A stretch of 64,000 nt of DNA from the NCBI GenBank assembly GCA_902762655.1, contig CACWOZ010000005.1, forward strand, positions 53,408-117,407. The letters run 5' to 3'. The translations under genes were made by a program, and so were the position numbers. A model generated the notes under the pieces. That model made no database searches, was not told the origin of the DNA, and worked only from the letters and a program-made list of their open reading frames with translations. Positions 17,123 through 25,146 of the stretch are shown here, piece by piece (the stretch's first letter is position 1; each line of letters starts with the position of its first letter). Source of the stretch: an uncultured Bacteroidia bacterium. GTDB taxonomy: Bacteria > Bacteroidota > Bacteroidia > Bacteroidales > UBA932.

Positions 17123-18520
17123 ATGATTATCAGACAGTTATCCGCCACAGCTATAGTGCTGGCCCTCGCCATCACCCCAATTAAAGCCGGCGACTACGCC
17201 CGATACTACGACAACTTGCCGACGAAGATGGCGGAGCCCGCGGCTCCGCAGATTCCGGACAACACGGTGATTCTCACCGACTTCGATGCGATGCCGGACG
17301 GCATAACTCTGAATACCGCCGCCTTCGGCAAGGCCATCAAGGCCCTCGAAAAACTTGGAGGCGGACATCTGGTGGTGCCCGCAGGCATCTGGCTTACCGG
17401 CCCCATCACCCTTAAGGACCGCATTGACCTCCATCTCGAGCGCAATGCCCTGATTCTCTTCAGCCCGGACAAGAAAGACCATCTGAAAGACGGAAAAGTG
17501 CAATCTTGCATCAGCGCCAGCAAGCGCAGCGACATCAGCATCACCGGCGACGGCATAATCGACGGCAACGGGGAATGGTGGCGTGCGGTCAAACGCGGCA
17601 AGGTCAGCGATGTGGAGTGGAAAGATTACCAGCGCATGGGAGGTACTGAGGCTGACGAAGGCAAACTCTGGTATCCCTTCGGCCTTAAGAATTATGATGA
17701 TATCGCCCCCGATTTCAAGGCACAGGAGAAGATGCGCGTGCACATGATACGCCTTACCGACTGCGACCGCGTGCTGGTGAAGGGCGTGACCATACAGAAC
17801 TCTCCCAAATTCCACCTGATTCCCACCCGTTGCAAGAACGTAATCATCGATGGCGTCACCGTCCGTTGCCCCTGGAACGCCCAGAACGGCGACGGCATCG
17901 ACATCTCCTGCTGCCAGGACGTACTGATTGTGAATAACACGGTAGATGTTGGAGATGACGGAATCTGCATGAAGGCTGGTGGTGGTGCGGCCGCGCTGAA
18001 ATATCCCCCTGTCGCTCGCGTCCTGATCCAGGACAACACCGTTTTCCATGCGCACGGCGGATTTGTGATCGGTTCCGAGTTTTCGGCCGGGGTGGAAGAT
18101 GTAGTAGTTAGGGGAAATGTCTTCTCCGGCACCGATACGGGCCTTCGATTCAAGAGTGCCCCCGGTCGCGGAGGAAAGACCTCAAGAATTTATATATCAG
18201 ATATTTATATGAGTGATATCCGGGACCAGGCGCTGGTGTTCGAGACCTCCTATGTCGATGTGCCGGTGGGCACCGGCGGCAAGGCGGTCACCGCTCAGGA
18301 CTTTCTCCCGGAATTCACCGACATCCACATCTCGAACGTCGTCGCCCGCGACACCCGCATAGGAATATCTGCCAAAGGCACCGCGGAGATGATACACGGG
18401 ATCTCTCTGAAGGACTGCAGTTTCTTCTGCACGGAAAAGAAGACAGACCTCAGCAGCGAGTCCCTGCTTGGCCCGGATGGTATCAAGCTCGAGAATGTAA
18501 AGCTGATTACTAACAACTGA
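17123..18520 (+). CDS. GH28 polygalacturonase-like enzyme
   Basis: A 465-residue exported glycoside hydrolase. I chose ATG 17123 because it opens a standard signal peptide (MIIRQLSATAIVLALAITPI); the upstream extension has none. The right-handed beta-helix signature is clear: a pectate-lyase-like start (GHLVVPAGIWLTGPI), then NGDGIDISCC and VGDDGICMK supplying the catalytic Asp residues, and AHGGFVIGSE with the conserved His. GH28 enzymes invert and hydrolyse galacturonic acid or rhamnogalacturonan linkages. It probably acts in the periplasm on pectic oligosaccharides. It follows the isomerase-like gene by about 50 nt. Confidence 0.93.
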   Translation: MIIRQLSATAIVLALAITPIKAGDYARYYDNLPTKMAEPAAPQIPDNTVILTDFDAMPDGITLNTAAFGKAIKALEKLGGGHLVVPAGIWLTGPITLKDRIDLHLERNALILFSPDKKDHLKDGKVQSCISASKRSDISITGDGIIDGNGEWWRAVKRGKVSDVEWKDYQRMGGTEADEGKLWYPFGLKNYDDIAPDFKAQEKMRVHMIRLTDCDRVLVKGVTIQNSPKFHLIPTRCKNVIIDGVTVRCPWNAQNGDGIDISCCQDVLIVNNTVDVGDDGICMKAGGGAAALKYPPVARVLIQDNTVFHAHGGFVIGSEFSAGVEDVVVRGNVFSGTDTGLRFKSAPGRGGKTSRIYISDIYMSDIRDQALVFETSYVDVPVGTGGKAVTAQDFLPEFTDIHISNVVARDTRIGISAKGTAEMIHGISLKDCSFFCTEKKTDLSSESLLGPDGIKLENVKLITNN

Positions 18521-18527
18521 AATAGAT

Positions 18528-19253
18528 ATGTGGATTATTTTTGCCGCGGCGGTCGTGCCGGGCCTGCTGTTTCTGTATTACGTTTATAGCAAGGATTTCA
18601 ATCCCGAGCCCAAAAGGATGGTGTGGAAGGGTTTCCTTTACGGTGTCATCTCCGTATTCGTGTCCACCCTCATATCGGGGCCGCTGCTCAATCTCGGTCT
18701 CTATGTGAATGAGCCGAAAACGCTGCTGGAGGCGGTGAAGGTTTCCTTCTTCGGTGCTGCGATTCCGGAGGAGAGTGCCAAGTTGTTCATGTTGTGGCTG
18801 CTTCTGCGTAACTGCAAGGAGTTCGACGAGCGTTACGACGGAATGGTCTATGCCGCCGCGGTCGGCCTGGGCTTCGCATGCGTCGAGAACCTGATGTATG
18901 TGCTCTCGTCGGGCGCCGCCTGGTTCTACGTCAGCACGACCCGCGCCCTCTTCGCTGTGCCCGGACACTTTGCGTTCGCCATCGCCATGGGATATTATTA
19001 TTCGAAGAATCACTTCGAATGGCACAGAAGCTCCGAGTTCGACAAACTCAAGGTCTGGCTCGTCCCGGTGCTGCTGCATGGAGTATACGATACCCTGGCA
19101 TTCTCATCCGAACTGGAAGTCGCCTGGTCCGGCCTCATAACCGTGGCCCTCATCTACTTCTGCTACAGGCTGTTCAAGTCTACCCGCGCCCGTATCCTCG
19201 AGGAAGCGGAACGCAACAAGTTCGAATCTGTCAATAATGTGGAAGAACAATGA
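18528..19253 (+). CDS. PrsW family intramembrane metalloprotease
   Basis: A 241-residue polytopic membrane protein. The hallmark motifs are all visible: PEESAKLFMLW (EExxK), GFACVENLMY (family E-N motif), AVPGHFAFAIAMGYYYSK (His) and LLHGVYDTLAF (second His). PrsW enzymes cut substrates such as anti-sigma factors within or near the membrane. No sigma/anti-sigma pair is nearby, so the target is unknown. It starts 8 nt after the GH28 stop and its own stop overlaps the next start as ATGA. Confidence 0.9.
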   Translation: MWIIFAAAVVPGLLFLYYVYSKDFNPEPKRMVWKGFLYGVISVFVSTLISGPLLNLGLYVNEPKTLLEAVKVSFFGAAIPEESAKLFMLWLLLRNCKEFDERYDGMVYAAAVGLGFACVENLMYVLSSGAAWFYVSTTRALFAVPGHFAFAIAMGYYYSKNHFEWHRSSEFDKLKVWLVPVLLHGVYDTLAFSSELEVAWSGLITVALIYFCYRLFKSTRARILEEAERNKFESVNNVEEQ

Positions 19254-20176
19254 AAAAGACAGCTTATATTCTTCTCAGCATCCTTGCGCTGGCATCGGCC
19301 TGCAGTCCCAAATATGCCAATAAGGCTGAGAAGGTGGTCGCGGAGATGCACAATCCATCTTCGAAGTATGTGGTAGTGGTGGCTCACCGCGGCGACTGGC
19401 GTAACTATCCCGAGAATTCCATCCCCGCCATTGAATCTGTAATACGCATGGGCGTTGATATAGTGGAACTCGACCTCAAACTCACCAAGGACAGCGTATT
19501 GGTGCTCAGCCACGATGATACTGCCAACCGCACGACCACAGGTAAGGGACTTATCTCCTCCATGACTCTGGATTCCCTCAAGGGATTCAACCTGCGTTAT
19601 GTAAACGGTGTGAAGTCGAAGTACAAGATGCCCACCCTCAAGGAAGCCCTGGAGGTCTGCAAAGACCGCATTTCCGTCAATATAGACCAGGGCTACCAGT
19701 ACTACGACCTTGTTCTCGCCATAACGGAAGAACTGGGTGTCACCGACCAGATTCTCATCAAGGGCAAGAAGATGCTGTCGGAGGTCAAGGAGAAGACCGG
19801 GGAACACGAGCACAATATGATGTATATGCCAATCATCGACATCCAGACGACGCGCGGGGCAGAACTCTTCCGTCAGTATATGGACGCTGGAGAGGTGCCG
19901 CTTGCCTATGAAGTCTGTTTCAGCAAATTAGATGATGTAGTGAAAGACTGCTGTAAGCGTGTGGTGGAATCCGGCTCCAAGCTTTGGATAAATACCCTCT
20001 GGCCTTCGTTGAATGGCGGATATGACGACAATGCCGCCTTCGAGGGCGGGGATCCGGACAGCATTTACGGCGTAATCCTCAGCCTCGGCACATCCATCAT
20101 CCAGACCGACCGTCCGGAGATGCTCATAAAGTATCTTGAGAAAAAAGGACGCCGCGGTCGTCTATGCCCGGCATAA
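19250..20176 (+). CDS. Glycerophosphodiester phosphodiesterase lipoprotein
   Basis: A 308-residue lipoprotein (signal ending LALASACS, Cys18). The GDPD motifs are complete: VVVAHRGDWRNYPENS with the catalytic His-Arg, DIVELDLKLTKDSVLVLSHD with the metal-binding acidic residues and second His, and DRISVNIDQGY. The family hydrolyses glycerophosphodiesters to glycerol-3-phosphate and an alcohol. This copy is probably anchored to the periplasmic side of a membrane. It is the last gene of the overlapping 15.2-20.2 kb chain. The short C-terminus is basic (KKGRRGRLCPA). Confidence 0.9.
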   Translation: MKKTAYILLSILALASACSPKYANKAEKVVAEMHNPSSKYVVVVAHRGDWRNYPENSIPAIESVIRMGVDIVELDLKLTKDSVLVLSHDDTANRTTTGKGLISSMTLDSLKGFNLRYVNGVKSKYKMPTLKEALEVCKDRISVNIDQGYQYYDLVLAITEELGVTDQILIKGKKMLSEVKEKTGEHEHNMMYMPIIDIQTTRGAELFRQYMDAGEVPLAYEVCFSKLDDVVKDCCKRVVESGSKLWINTLWPSLNGGYDDNAAFEGGDPDSIYGVILSLGTSIIQTDRPEMLIKYLEKKGRRGRLCPA

Positions 20177-20294
20177 CTGTATCCCGGCTATGATGATTCC
20201 GTACACCATCAGCGCGATGATGGGTACTAGGATGAAGAAACAGGGTAAGATGAGCCCCAGAACGAGAGTCGGGAGATATCAGGAGAGTATCAGA

Positions 20295-20374
20295 TGTATG
20301 CAAAAGTGGGCTTTCTGCATACAACTACTGTCAAAAAGACCGACTTGTATGCAAATTATGGCTTTTTGCATACG
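20295..20374. repeat. Pair of 29-nt TGTATGCA palindromes
   Basis: Two imperfect hairpins, 20295-20323 and 20346-20374, each start TGTATGCAAA and end with the complementary TTTGCATAC or TTCTGCATACA. They are 22 nt apart and are enclosed by an outer inverted repeat AGATGTAT (20292-20299) and ATACATCT (20376-20383). They lie between the 3' ends of the phosphodiesterase and ogt genes. The half-site TTTTGCATACAAA recurs in the antitoxin promoter at 21432-21444. Confidence 0.7.
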
Positions 20375-20381
20375 GATACAT

Positions 20382-20879
20382 CTAAATATGGATGTTTTCC
20401 ATTTGCAGGAGACGGATTTTTTTGTCGAGGCCGCCGGCATATCCAGTGAGACTGCCACCTGCGCCAAGAACCCGGTGGCAGGGAATGATCAGGGAGATAG
20501 GATTGTGTCCTACGGCGCCGCCAACCGCCTGCGCCGACATCTTTCCGAGCCCGTTTTCGGCGGCGATGCGTGCGGCTATCTCGCCGTAGGTCATGGTTTT
20601 ACCGAAAGGGATGGTGAGCAGAATCTCCCATACTGCTTTGCGGAACGGGGTGCCCCGCAGGCAGAGTTTCGGAGTAAATCCCGGGTCCCTGCCGCTGAAA
20701 TAGATGTTCAGCCACCTGTGGGTCTCCTGAAATACAGGCAGATCCGCCTCCCGGCACTGCGGCTGAAGCGTATCACCGAAGAACTTCTGCCCGTCGAACC
20801 AAAGTCCGGTCAGCGCCTCGCCGTTGCTTGCCAAGGTGATGCCCCCGAGCGGGGAATTGTAGTGGGAGATGTAATCCAT
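20382..20879 (-). CDS. ogt: Methylated-DNA-protein-cysteine methyltransferase
   Basis: A 165-residue cytoplasmic suicide repair protein that moves the alkyl group from O6-methylguanine to its own cysteine. The active site SLIIPCHRVLGAGG contains the acceptor Cys in PCHRV. The DNA-binding helix-turn-helix (GKTMTYGEIAARI) precedes it, and the N-terminal methylguanine-methyltransferase fold is present. No Ada regulatory domain is fused, and the length is normal for Ogt. It lies downstream of the toxin gene with a 15-nt gap, so it may be read from the toxin-antitoxin promoter. Confidence 0.96.
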   Translation of the reverse strand: MDYISHYNSPLGGITLASNGEALTGLWFDGQKFFGDTLQPQCREADLPVFQETHRWLNIYFSGRDPGFTPKLCLRGTPFRKAVWEILLTIPFGKTMTYGEIAARIAAENGLGKMSAQAVGGAVGHNPISLIIPCHRVLGAGGSLTGYAGGLDKKIRLLQMENIHI

Positions 20880-20894
20880 AGGTGCTAGAGTTTT

Positions 20895-21167
20895 TTATTT
20901 GAACAACTCCGCATGGGTCCCAGTTCGGACCAGTTTAATGGTTTGAGTATCCTTGTCTATCCAAATCAGGAGAAAGTCATTTTGAACGTGACACTCCATA
21001 CATCCAAAATATTCGCCCGAGAGCATATGCGGCTTTAAGGAGCGGTCAACTGTTCCATATTTGGCCAAATGATTCAAAACATCTTTTAGCACCTGTATTA
21101 TTGCTGCCTGATGCTTGATCCGTTTCAGGTCTTTCTTGAATTGAGTGGAGTATTCCAGTGTCCACAT
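20895..21167 (-). CDS. YafQ/RelE-type mRNA interferase toxin
   Basis: A 90-residue protein of the YafQ branch of RelE/ParE toxins. The start LEYSTQFKKDLKRIKHQ is the helical hairpin. LKPHMLSGEYFGCMECHVQNDFLLIWI (key part ECHVQNDFLLIW) carries the conserved His-x-x-x-Asp/Phe pattern, and VRTGTHAELF holds the C-terminal His-x-x-x-Phe of the active site. YafQ toxins cut mRNA on the ribosome. The toxin starts 1 nt before the antitoxin stop ends, the usual coupled layout with antitoxin first. Confidence 0.9.
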   Translation of the reverse strand: MWTLEYSTQFKKDLKRIKHQAAIIQVLKDVLNHLAKYGTVDRSLKPHMLSGEYFGCMECHVQNDFLLIWIDKDTQTIKLVRTGTHAELFK

Positions 21168-21168
21168 A

Positions 21169-21414
21169 TCACAACCCGGCTACAAATTCATCAAAGTTAC
21201 CCATATTTAGACGCTCCAACTCCTTCCCGCTTTTGACCTCATTGATGGCGGCGACTGTTTCCTCATTGGGTTCGTCATAAACGACATCCATCAAGATGGT
21301 TTCAACGTAGTTATTGAGGCTCCGATTCTCTTTCTTCGCCTTAATTTTAAGCCTCCTGATCAGTTCTTTTTCAAATCTGAAGGCTGTTTGTACTTTTGTC
21401 GTTGTTGTCTGCAT
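21169..21414 (-). CDS. Ribbon-helix-helix antitoxin
   Basis: An 81-residue protein. Residues 8-45 (QTAFRFEKELIRRLKIKAKK then NRSLNNYVETIL) form a ribbon-helix-helix DNA-binding fold. The acidic C-terminal half (NEETVAAINEVKSGKELERL) probably wraps the toxin. The pair should autoregulate through the palindrome at 21445-21465, which overlaps the promoter. It is DinJ-like in layout but distinct in sequence. Confidence 0.85.
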   Translation of the reverse strand: MQTTTTKVQTAFRFEKELIRRLKIKAKKENRSLNNYVETILMDVVYDEPNEETVAAINEVKSGKELERLNMGNFDEFVAGL

Positions 21415-21440
21415 CGCTCAAATTGTTATTGTTTTGCATA

Positions 21441-21448
21441 CAAATATA
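21441..21448 (-). promoter_or_regulatory. -7 box of the toxin-antitoxin operon
   Basis: TATATTTG on the minus strand, 26 bp before the antitoxin ATG (21414). It overlaps the operator palindrome by 4 bp. Confidence 0.6.
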
Positions 21449-21465
21449 TAACATTTTGTTATATA
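21445..21465. promoter_or_regulatory. Operator palindrome of the toxin-antitoxin operon
   Basis: Perfect 9-bp arms (TATATAACA and TGTTATATA) around a 3-nt centre. The site overlaps the upstream part of the -7 box, so a bound antitoxin complex would block transcription. Confidence 0.65.
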
Positions 21466-21603
21466 GCGCAAAAAAATACCAGATTTTAATGCTCCCAACT
21501 GGTTTGCCAGCCGAGATTCCGCTCCCGGAGGTCGCGCTATCTCGGGGGTCCCACCGAGATTTCGTCGCTTCGCTCCGACATCTCTGCCGCCTGCGGCGGG
21601 CTT

Positions 21604-21659
21604 GCAAAAGAAGAGAGCCTGCATTCAAGTAAACTTGACGCAGGCTCTCTTTCTTTTGC
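21604..21659 (-). terminator. Long hairpin immediately after tRNA-Ser
   Basis: Arms at 21604-21622 and 21640-21659 pair over 19 bp with one bulge, and the loop holds a smaller palindrome (TCAAGTTTACTTGA). On the minus strand the stem begins at the discriminator base of tRNA-Ser. It would terminate transcription or guide 3' processing. Confidence 0.7.
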
Positions 21660-21745
21660 GGTGGGGACGAGATTCGAACTCGTGGTACGGTTACCCGTAC
21701 GGCAGTTTAGCAAACTGCTGGTTTCAGCCACTCACCCACCCCACC
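21659..21745 (-). tRNA. tRNA-Ser (GCU)
   Basis: An 87-nt class II tRNA with a long variable arm. The acceptor stem GGTGGGG/CCCCACC, the anticodon loop with GCT flanked by a paired CAGTTT/AAACTG stem, and the T-loop GTTCGAATC are all visible. Anticodon GCU reads AGC and AGU. The discriminator is G, and CCA is not encoded. Confidence 0.95.
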
Positions 21746-21771
21746 GGAAGATTCGTGTTGAAATCGGAGTG

Positions 21772-21779
21772 CAAATATA
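21772..21779 (-). promoter_or_regulatory. -7 box for tRNA-Ser
   Basis: TATATTTG on the minus strand, 26 bp upstream of the tRNA 5' end. Confidence 0.55.
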
Positions 21780-21786
21780 CGAATTA

Positions 21787-23490
21787 TTATCTAACTTCCA
21801 ACACTTTTCCGTGCTCACTTTCGGCAACGGCACGGCGCCAGGCCTCGACATATGGCACGTTGGTAATGCCGGAAGGGGTGCCTTCGTGGTATTCGCTGTG
21901 CTTGAAGGAACCGTCTTCGTTCTGGGCCTTCACATTTCCGTCCAGATACTTGAGCAATAACATCTCCTCAAGGGCGACCCAGGCATCAAACTGCTTGGAA
22001 GCGGTTTCGACCGTGTAGCGTGTCATGAGTTTGCGGGCCTTGCGGATGCGGCCGCGGGATACGAGCCTGGCCACCTTCTCGTCAAAAGCAGGCACTGCGG
22101 AGAACATCTGCTCCTGCTCGAAGGCGTCGATAGCGCAGCGCACTGTGGGAGCCATCACATTGTACATCTTGTAGCATGCCTGGGCAATCCTGTTGGAGAT
22201 CCAGAACTGTGATGTAGCGGAGTAGTGCAGCATGTCGCCGTTACCTACGCGAAGGCACTCGGGAACCTTCTTCGTCGCCACGTAAATAGGTGTCAGATAA
22301 GACGTTGCCGCATCGTCGGTGCCGAACCATACCAGTGCCCCCACCTCGTCAGGCAGCCAGCCGCGAGCCTGCGCCACGAACCAGAAACCGGTCTGCTGGG
22401 TAGCTATTGCGCGCTCGTTCACGTATGTCTTTCCGTTCCAGGAGAACCTCATGGGCCTCCAGCGGTAAGGCAGGGCGTTTCCGCCGGCACCCGGGTCGAC
22501 AGTCATATCGAGGGGCGTACCTTCGAAATGGTCCCGCATCACTTCGGCCACATCCTTGGGAGTAATCTTGCGGGAAGGCTTCACGAAGAGAGGCATCTCT
22601 CCGGAAAGGTCGTGCCCGAGAGCATACTCCGTCCAGTCGGACGCGGGCCGCGAAACTTCGACACCATTCTCTTCATAAACGAAAACTCCGTCGCAGAGGA
22701 TATTGAATGCGCTCCATGCGCGGGCATCGCAGGCGCGCGCACCCCCGAAATCAAGAGGATTGTATGCTTCGCGGAAAGAGAATTCCGCATCTTCTCCGGA
22801 AAACCATCCCTGCTCGCGGGCGAAGGAGATGACGTCCGGCGCATAAAGGCAGTTCTCGGGATCGTCCAGGGGAAATCTGGTGATCCTGGCCTGGTTGGCG
22901 TGTGCGCAGATATATCCGTCCGGAATCCTGCGGGCCACCCACACTATGCCCTTGTTATCCGGTCCCTTGCCAACGAGGTCCATCACCCATGCCTCGTCCT
23001 TGTCGGCAATCGAGAAGGTCTCGCCTTCCGAAGGATAGCCGTAGCGGTTCGCAAGGGATACTATCGTGTCGATGGCGGCACGTGCGGTCGCGGCTCTTTG
23101 AAGCGTGATGTAAATCAGTGAGCCATAGTCCATAATACCTGTAGAATCGGCTTGTTCTTCGCGGCCGCCCCAGGTGGTTTCGCCTATGATCAGTTGTTTC
23201 TCGTTCATGTTGCCGACCGTCTGGTAGGTCCTGGCGATCTGGTGTATCTGCCCAAGGGGCTTGTAGGTATCCCATTCAGTTATGTCCAGTTTCGCTCCTG
23301 AACGGAACTTGCCGGCCGGATGGAAGTACAGTTCTCCGTAAAGGACATGGGAATCCGCAGCATACGACACCATGCAGGAGCCGTCGGCACTGGCGCCCTT
23401 TGTGACGATGACATTCGAGCAGGCCTCGCCCCGAAGCCCGGAAATGAGCAGCGCCGCAAGCGCTGCAAGGCACATTGTCTTAACTTTCAT
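21787..23490 (-). CDS. Exported C69 family dipeptidase
   Basis: A 567-residue member of peptidase family C69. A signal peptide (about 1-23, ending GLRGEA) is followed directly by CSNVIVTKGASADGS, so Cys24 is both the cleavage-site residue and the likely Ntn nucleophile. GETTWGGREEQADSTGIMDY and ARGWLPDEVGALVW are further family blocks. It probably hydrolyses dipeptides in the periplasm. It is longer than the 10.2-kb paralogue because of an extra C-terminal helical region (about 480-550). It is monocistronic, with its promoter back to back with that of the next gene. Confidence 0.9.
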   Translation of the reverse strand: MKVKTMCLAALAALLISGLRGEACSNVIVTKGASADGSCMVSYAADSHVLYGELYFHPAGKFRSGAKLDITEWDTYKPLGQIHQIARTYQTVGNMNEKQLIIGETTWGGREEQADSTGIMDYGSLIYITLQRAATARAAIDTIVSLANRYGYPSEGETFSIADKDEAWVMDLVGKGPDNKGIVWVARRIPDGYICAHANQARITRFPLDDPENCLYAPDVISFAREQGWFSGEDAEFSFREAYNPLDFGGARACDARAWSAFNILCDGVFVYEENGVEVSRPASDWTEYALGHDLSGEMPLFVKPSRKITPKDVAEVMRDHFEGTPLDMTVDPGAGGNALPYRWRPMRFSWNGKTYVNERAIATQQTGFWFVAQARGWLPDEVGALVWFGTDDAATSYLTPIYVATKKVPECLRVGNGDMLHYSATSQFWISNRIAQACYKMYNVMAPTVRCAIDAFEQEQMFSAVPAFDEKVARLVSRGRIRKARKLMTRYTVETASKQFDAWVALEEMLLLKYLDGNVKAQNEDGSFKHSEYHEGTPSGITNVPYVEAWRRAVAESEHGKVLEVR

Positions 23491-23511
23491 ACCCTGAAAT
23501 TTACTTGTTTA

Positions 23512-23519
23512 CAAATTTA
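23512..23519 (-). promoter_or_regulatory. -7 box for the second C69 gene
   Basis: TAAATTTG on the minus strand, 21 bp before ATG 23490. Confidence 0.55.
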
Positions 23520-23524
23520 ATGAT

Positions 23525-23532
23525 TATTTTTG
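23525..23532 (+). promoter_or_regulatory. -7 box giving a predicted leaderless transcript
   Basis: TATTTTTG ends 6 nt before ATG 23539. A TTG at 23505-23507 lies 17 bp upstream and can serve as the -33 element. Confidence 0.65.
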
Positions 23533-23538
23533 CAAGTT

Positions 23539-23958
23539 ATGAAAACAAAGCACATACTTATCATTCTTATCGGCATGCTGATGCCGCTGGCCGCCAAGGC
23601 ACAGCAGCAGCCGCTTACTCCCGAGCAGGAAGAGAAGAAGATGCGCGAAGGGATAGAGCAGTTGGTGCTCCGTTACGAAGAGACCCTCGGCCTCGAGGTA
23701 TGGCAGACATTCTACGTCGATTCCATCCTTGTACATAACTATACCGCGATGAGCGAGGAAACCAAGGCTCTCGCCGAGAACCGTGTCGAGAATCCGGATT
23801 TGTACCAGATAATCTCGGACAAATGGGAGAATGCCACATACGAGGCATTCCACAAGATTCTGGATGAGGCCCAGTGGAAGAAGTACCTCAAGGGCGGTGC
23901 GTCCCGTGCGAAGAAGGCCAGGGACGTGCGGGCCGCTAAAAGGGAAGGAAAGAAATAG
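23539..23958 (+). CDS. Small exported protein of unknown function
   Basis: A 139-residue exported protein. I chose ATG 23539 (MKTKHILIILIGMLMPLAAK) over an in-frame TTG at 23530, which would lie inside the promoter. After the signal peptide (about 1-22, ending AKAQ) it is highly charged and helical: EQEEKKMREGIEQLVLRYEE, then a Trp-rich middle and a very basic tail (SRAKKARDVRAAKREGKK). It recalls small helical periplasmic proteins of the Spy/LTXXQ kind, but I cannot assign a family. It sits 3 nt before pheS and is probably co-transcribed with it. Confidence 0.75.
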   Translation: MKTKHILIILIGMLMPLAAKAQQQPLTPEQEEKKMREGIEQLVLRYEETLGLEVWQTFYVDSILVHNYTAMSEETKALAENRVENPDLYQIISDKWENATYEAFHKILDEAQWKKYLKGGASRAKKARDVRAAKREGKK

Positions 23959-23961
23959 ACT

Positions 23962-24999
<1,038 letters not shown>

Positions 25000-25038
25000 T
25001 TTTTTTGTAGAGGAATTGATAATGGCTCCAGATTTTTC

Positions 25039-25046
25039 TATATTTG
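25039..25046 (+). promoter_or_regulatory. -7 box for operon A
   Basis: TATATTTG lies 100 bp before the receptor ATG (25147), in the first unique sequence after pheS. It implies a leader of about 90-95 nt. Confidence 0.55.
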
Positions 25047-25146
25047 GTGTCATTATTTGTTGGTATTTTGCCTGATGGCAGGTGCAAAACAGGGATTATT
25101 TCTCCTATATTTACAATCCGTTTTGCACATTAATAGTAGTGTAACT

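Noticed and set aside
20157-20273. A minus-strand stretch encoding a very hydrophobic segment (LPCFFILVPIIALMVYGIII) with a stop just before it
   Set aside because: It has no start codon, and an in-frame TGA precedes it. It may be the tail of a lost membrane-protein gene, but there is too little to annotate.
20136-20888. A 250-codon plus-strand frame across the palindromes and ogt
   Set aside because: It is antisense to ogt, and its first part only translates the repeated palindromes.
25057-25146. A 30-residue N-terminal extension of the operon A receptor
   Set aside because: It lies directly after the promoter box and is not signal-like, while ATG 25147 starts a normal signal peptide.
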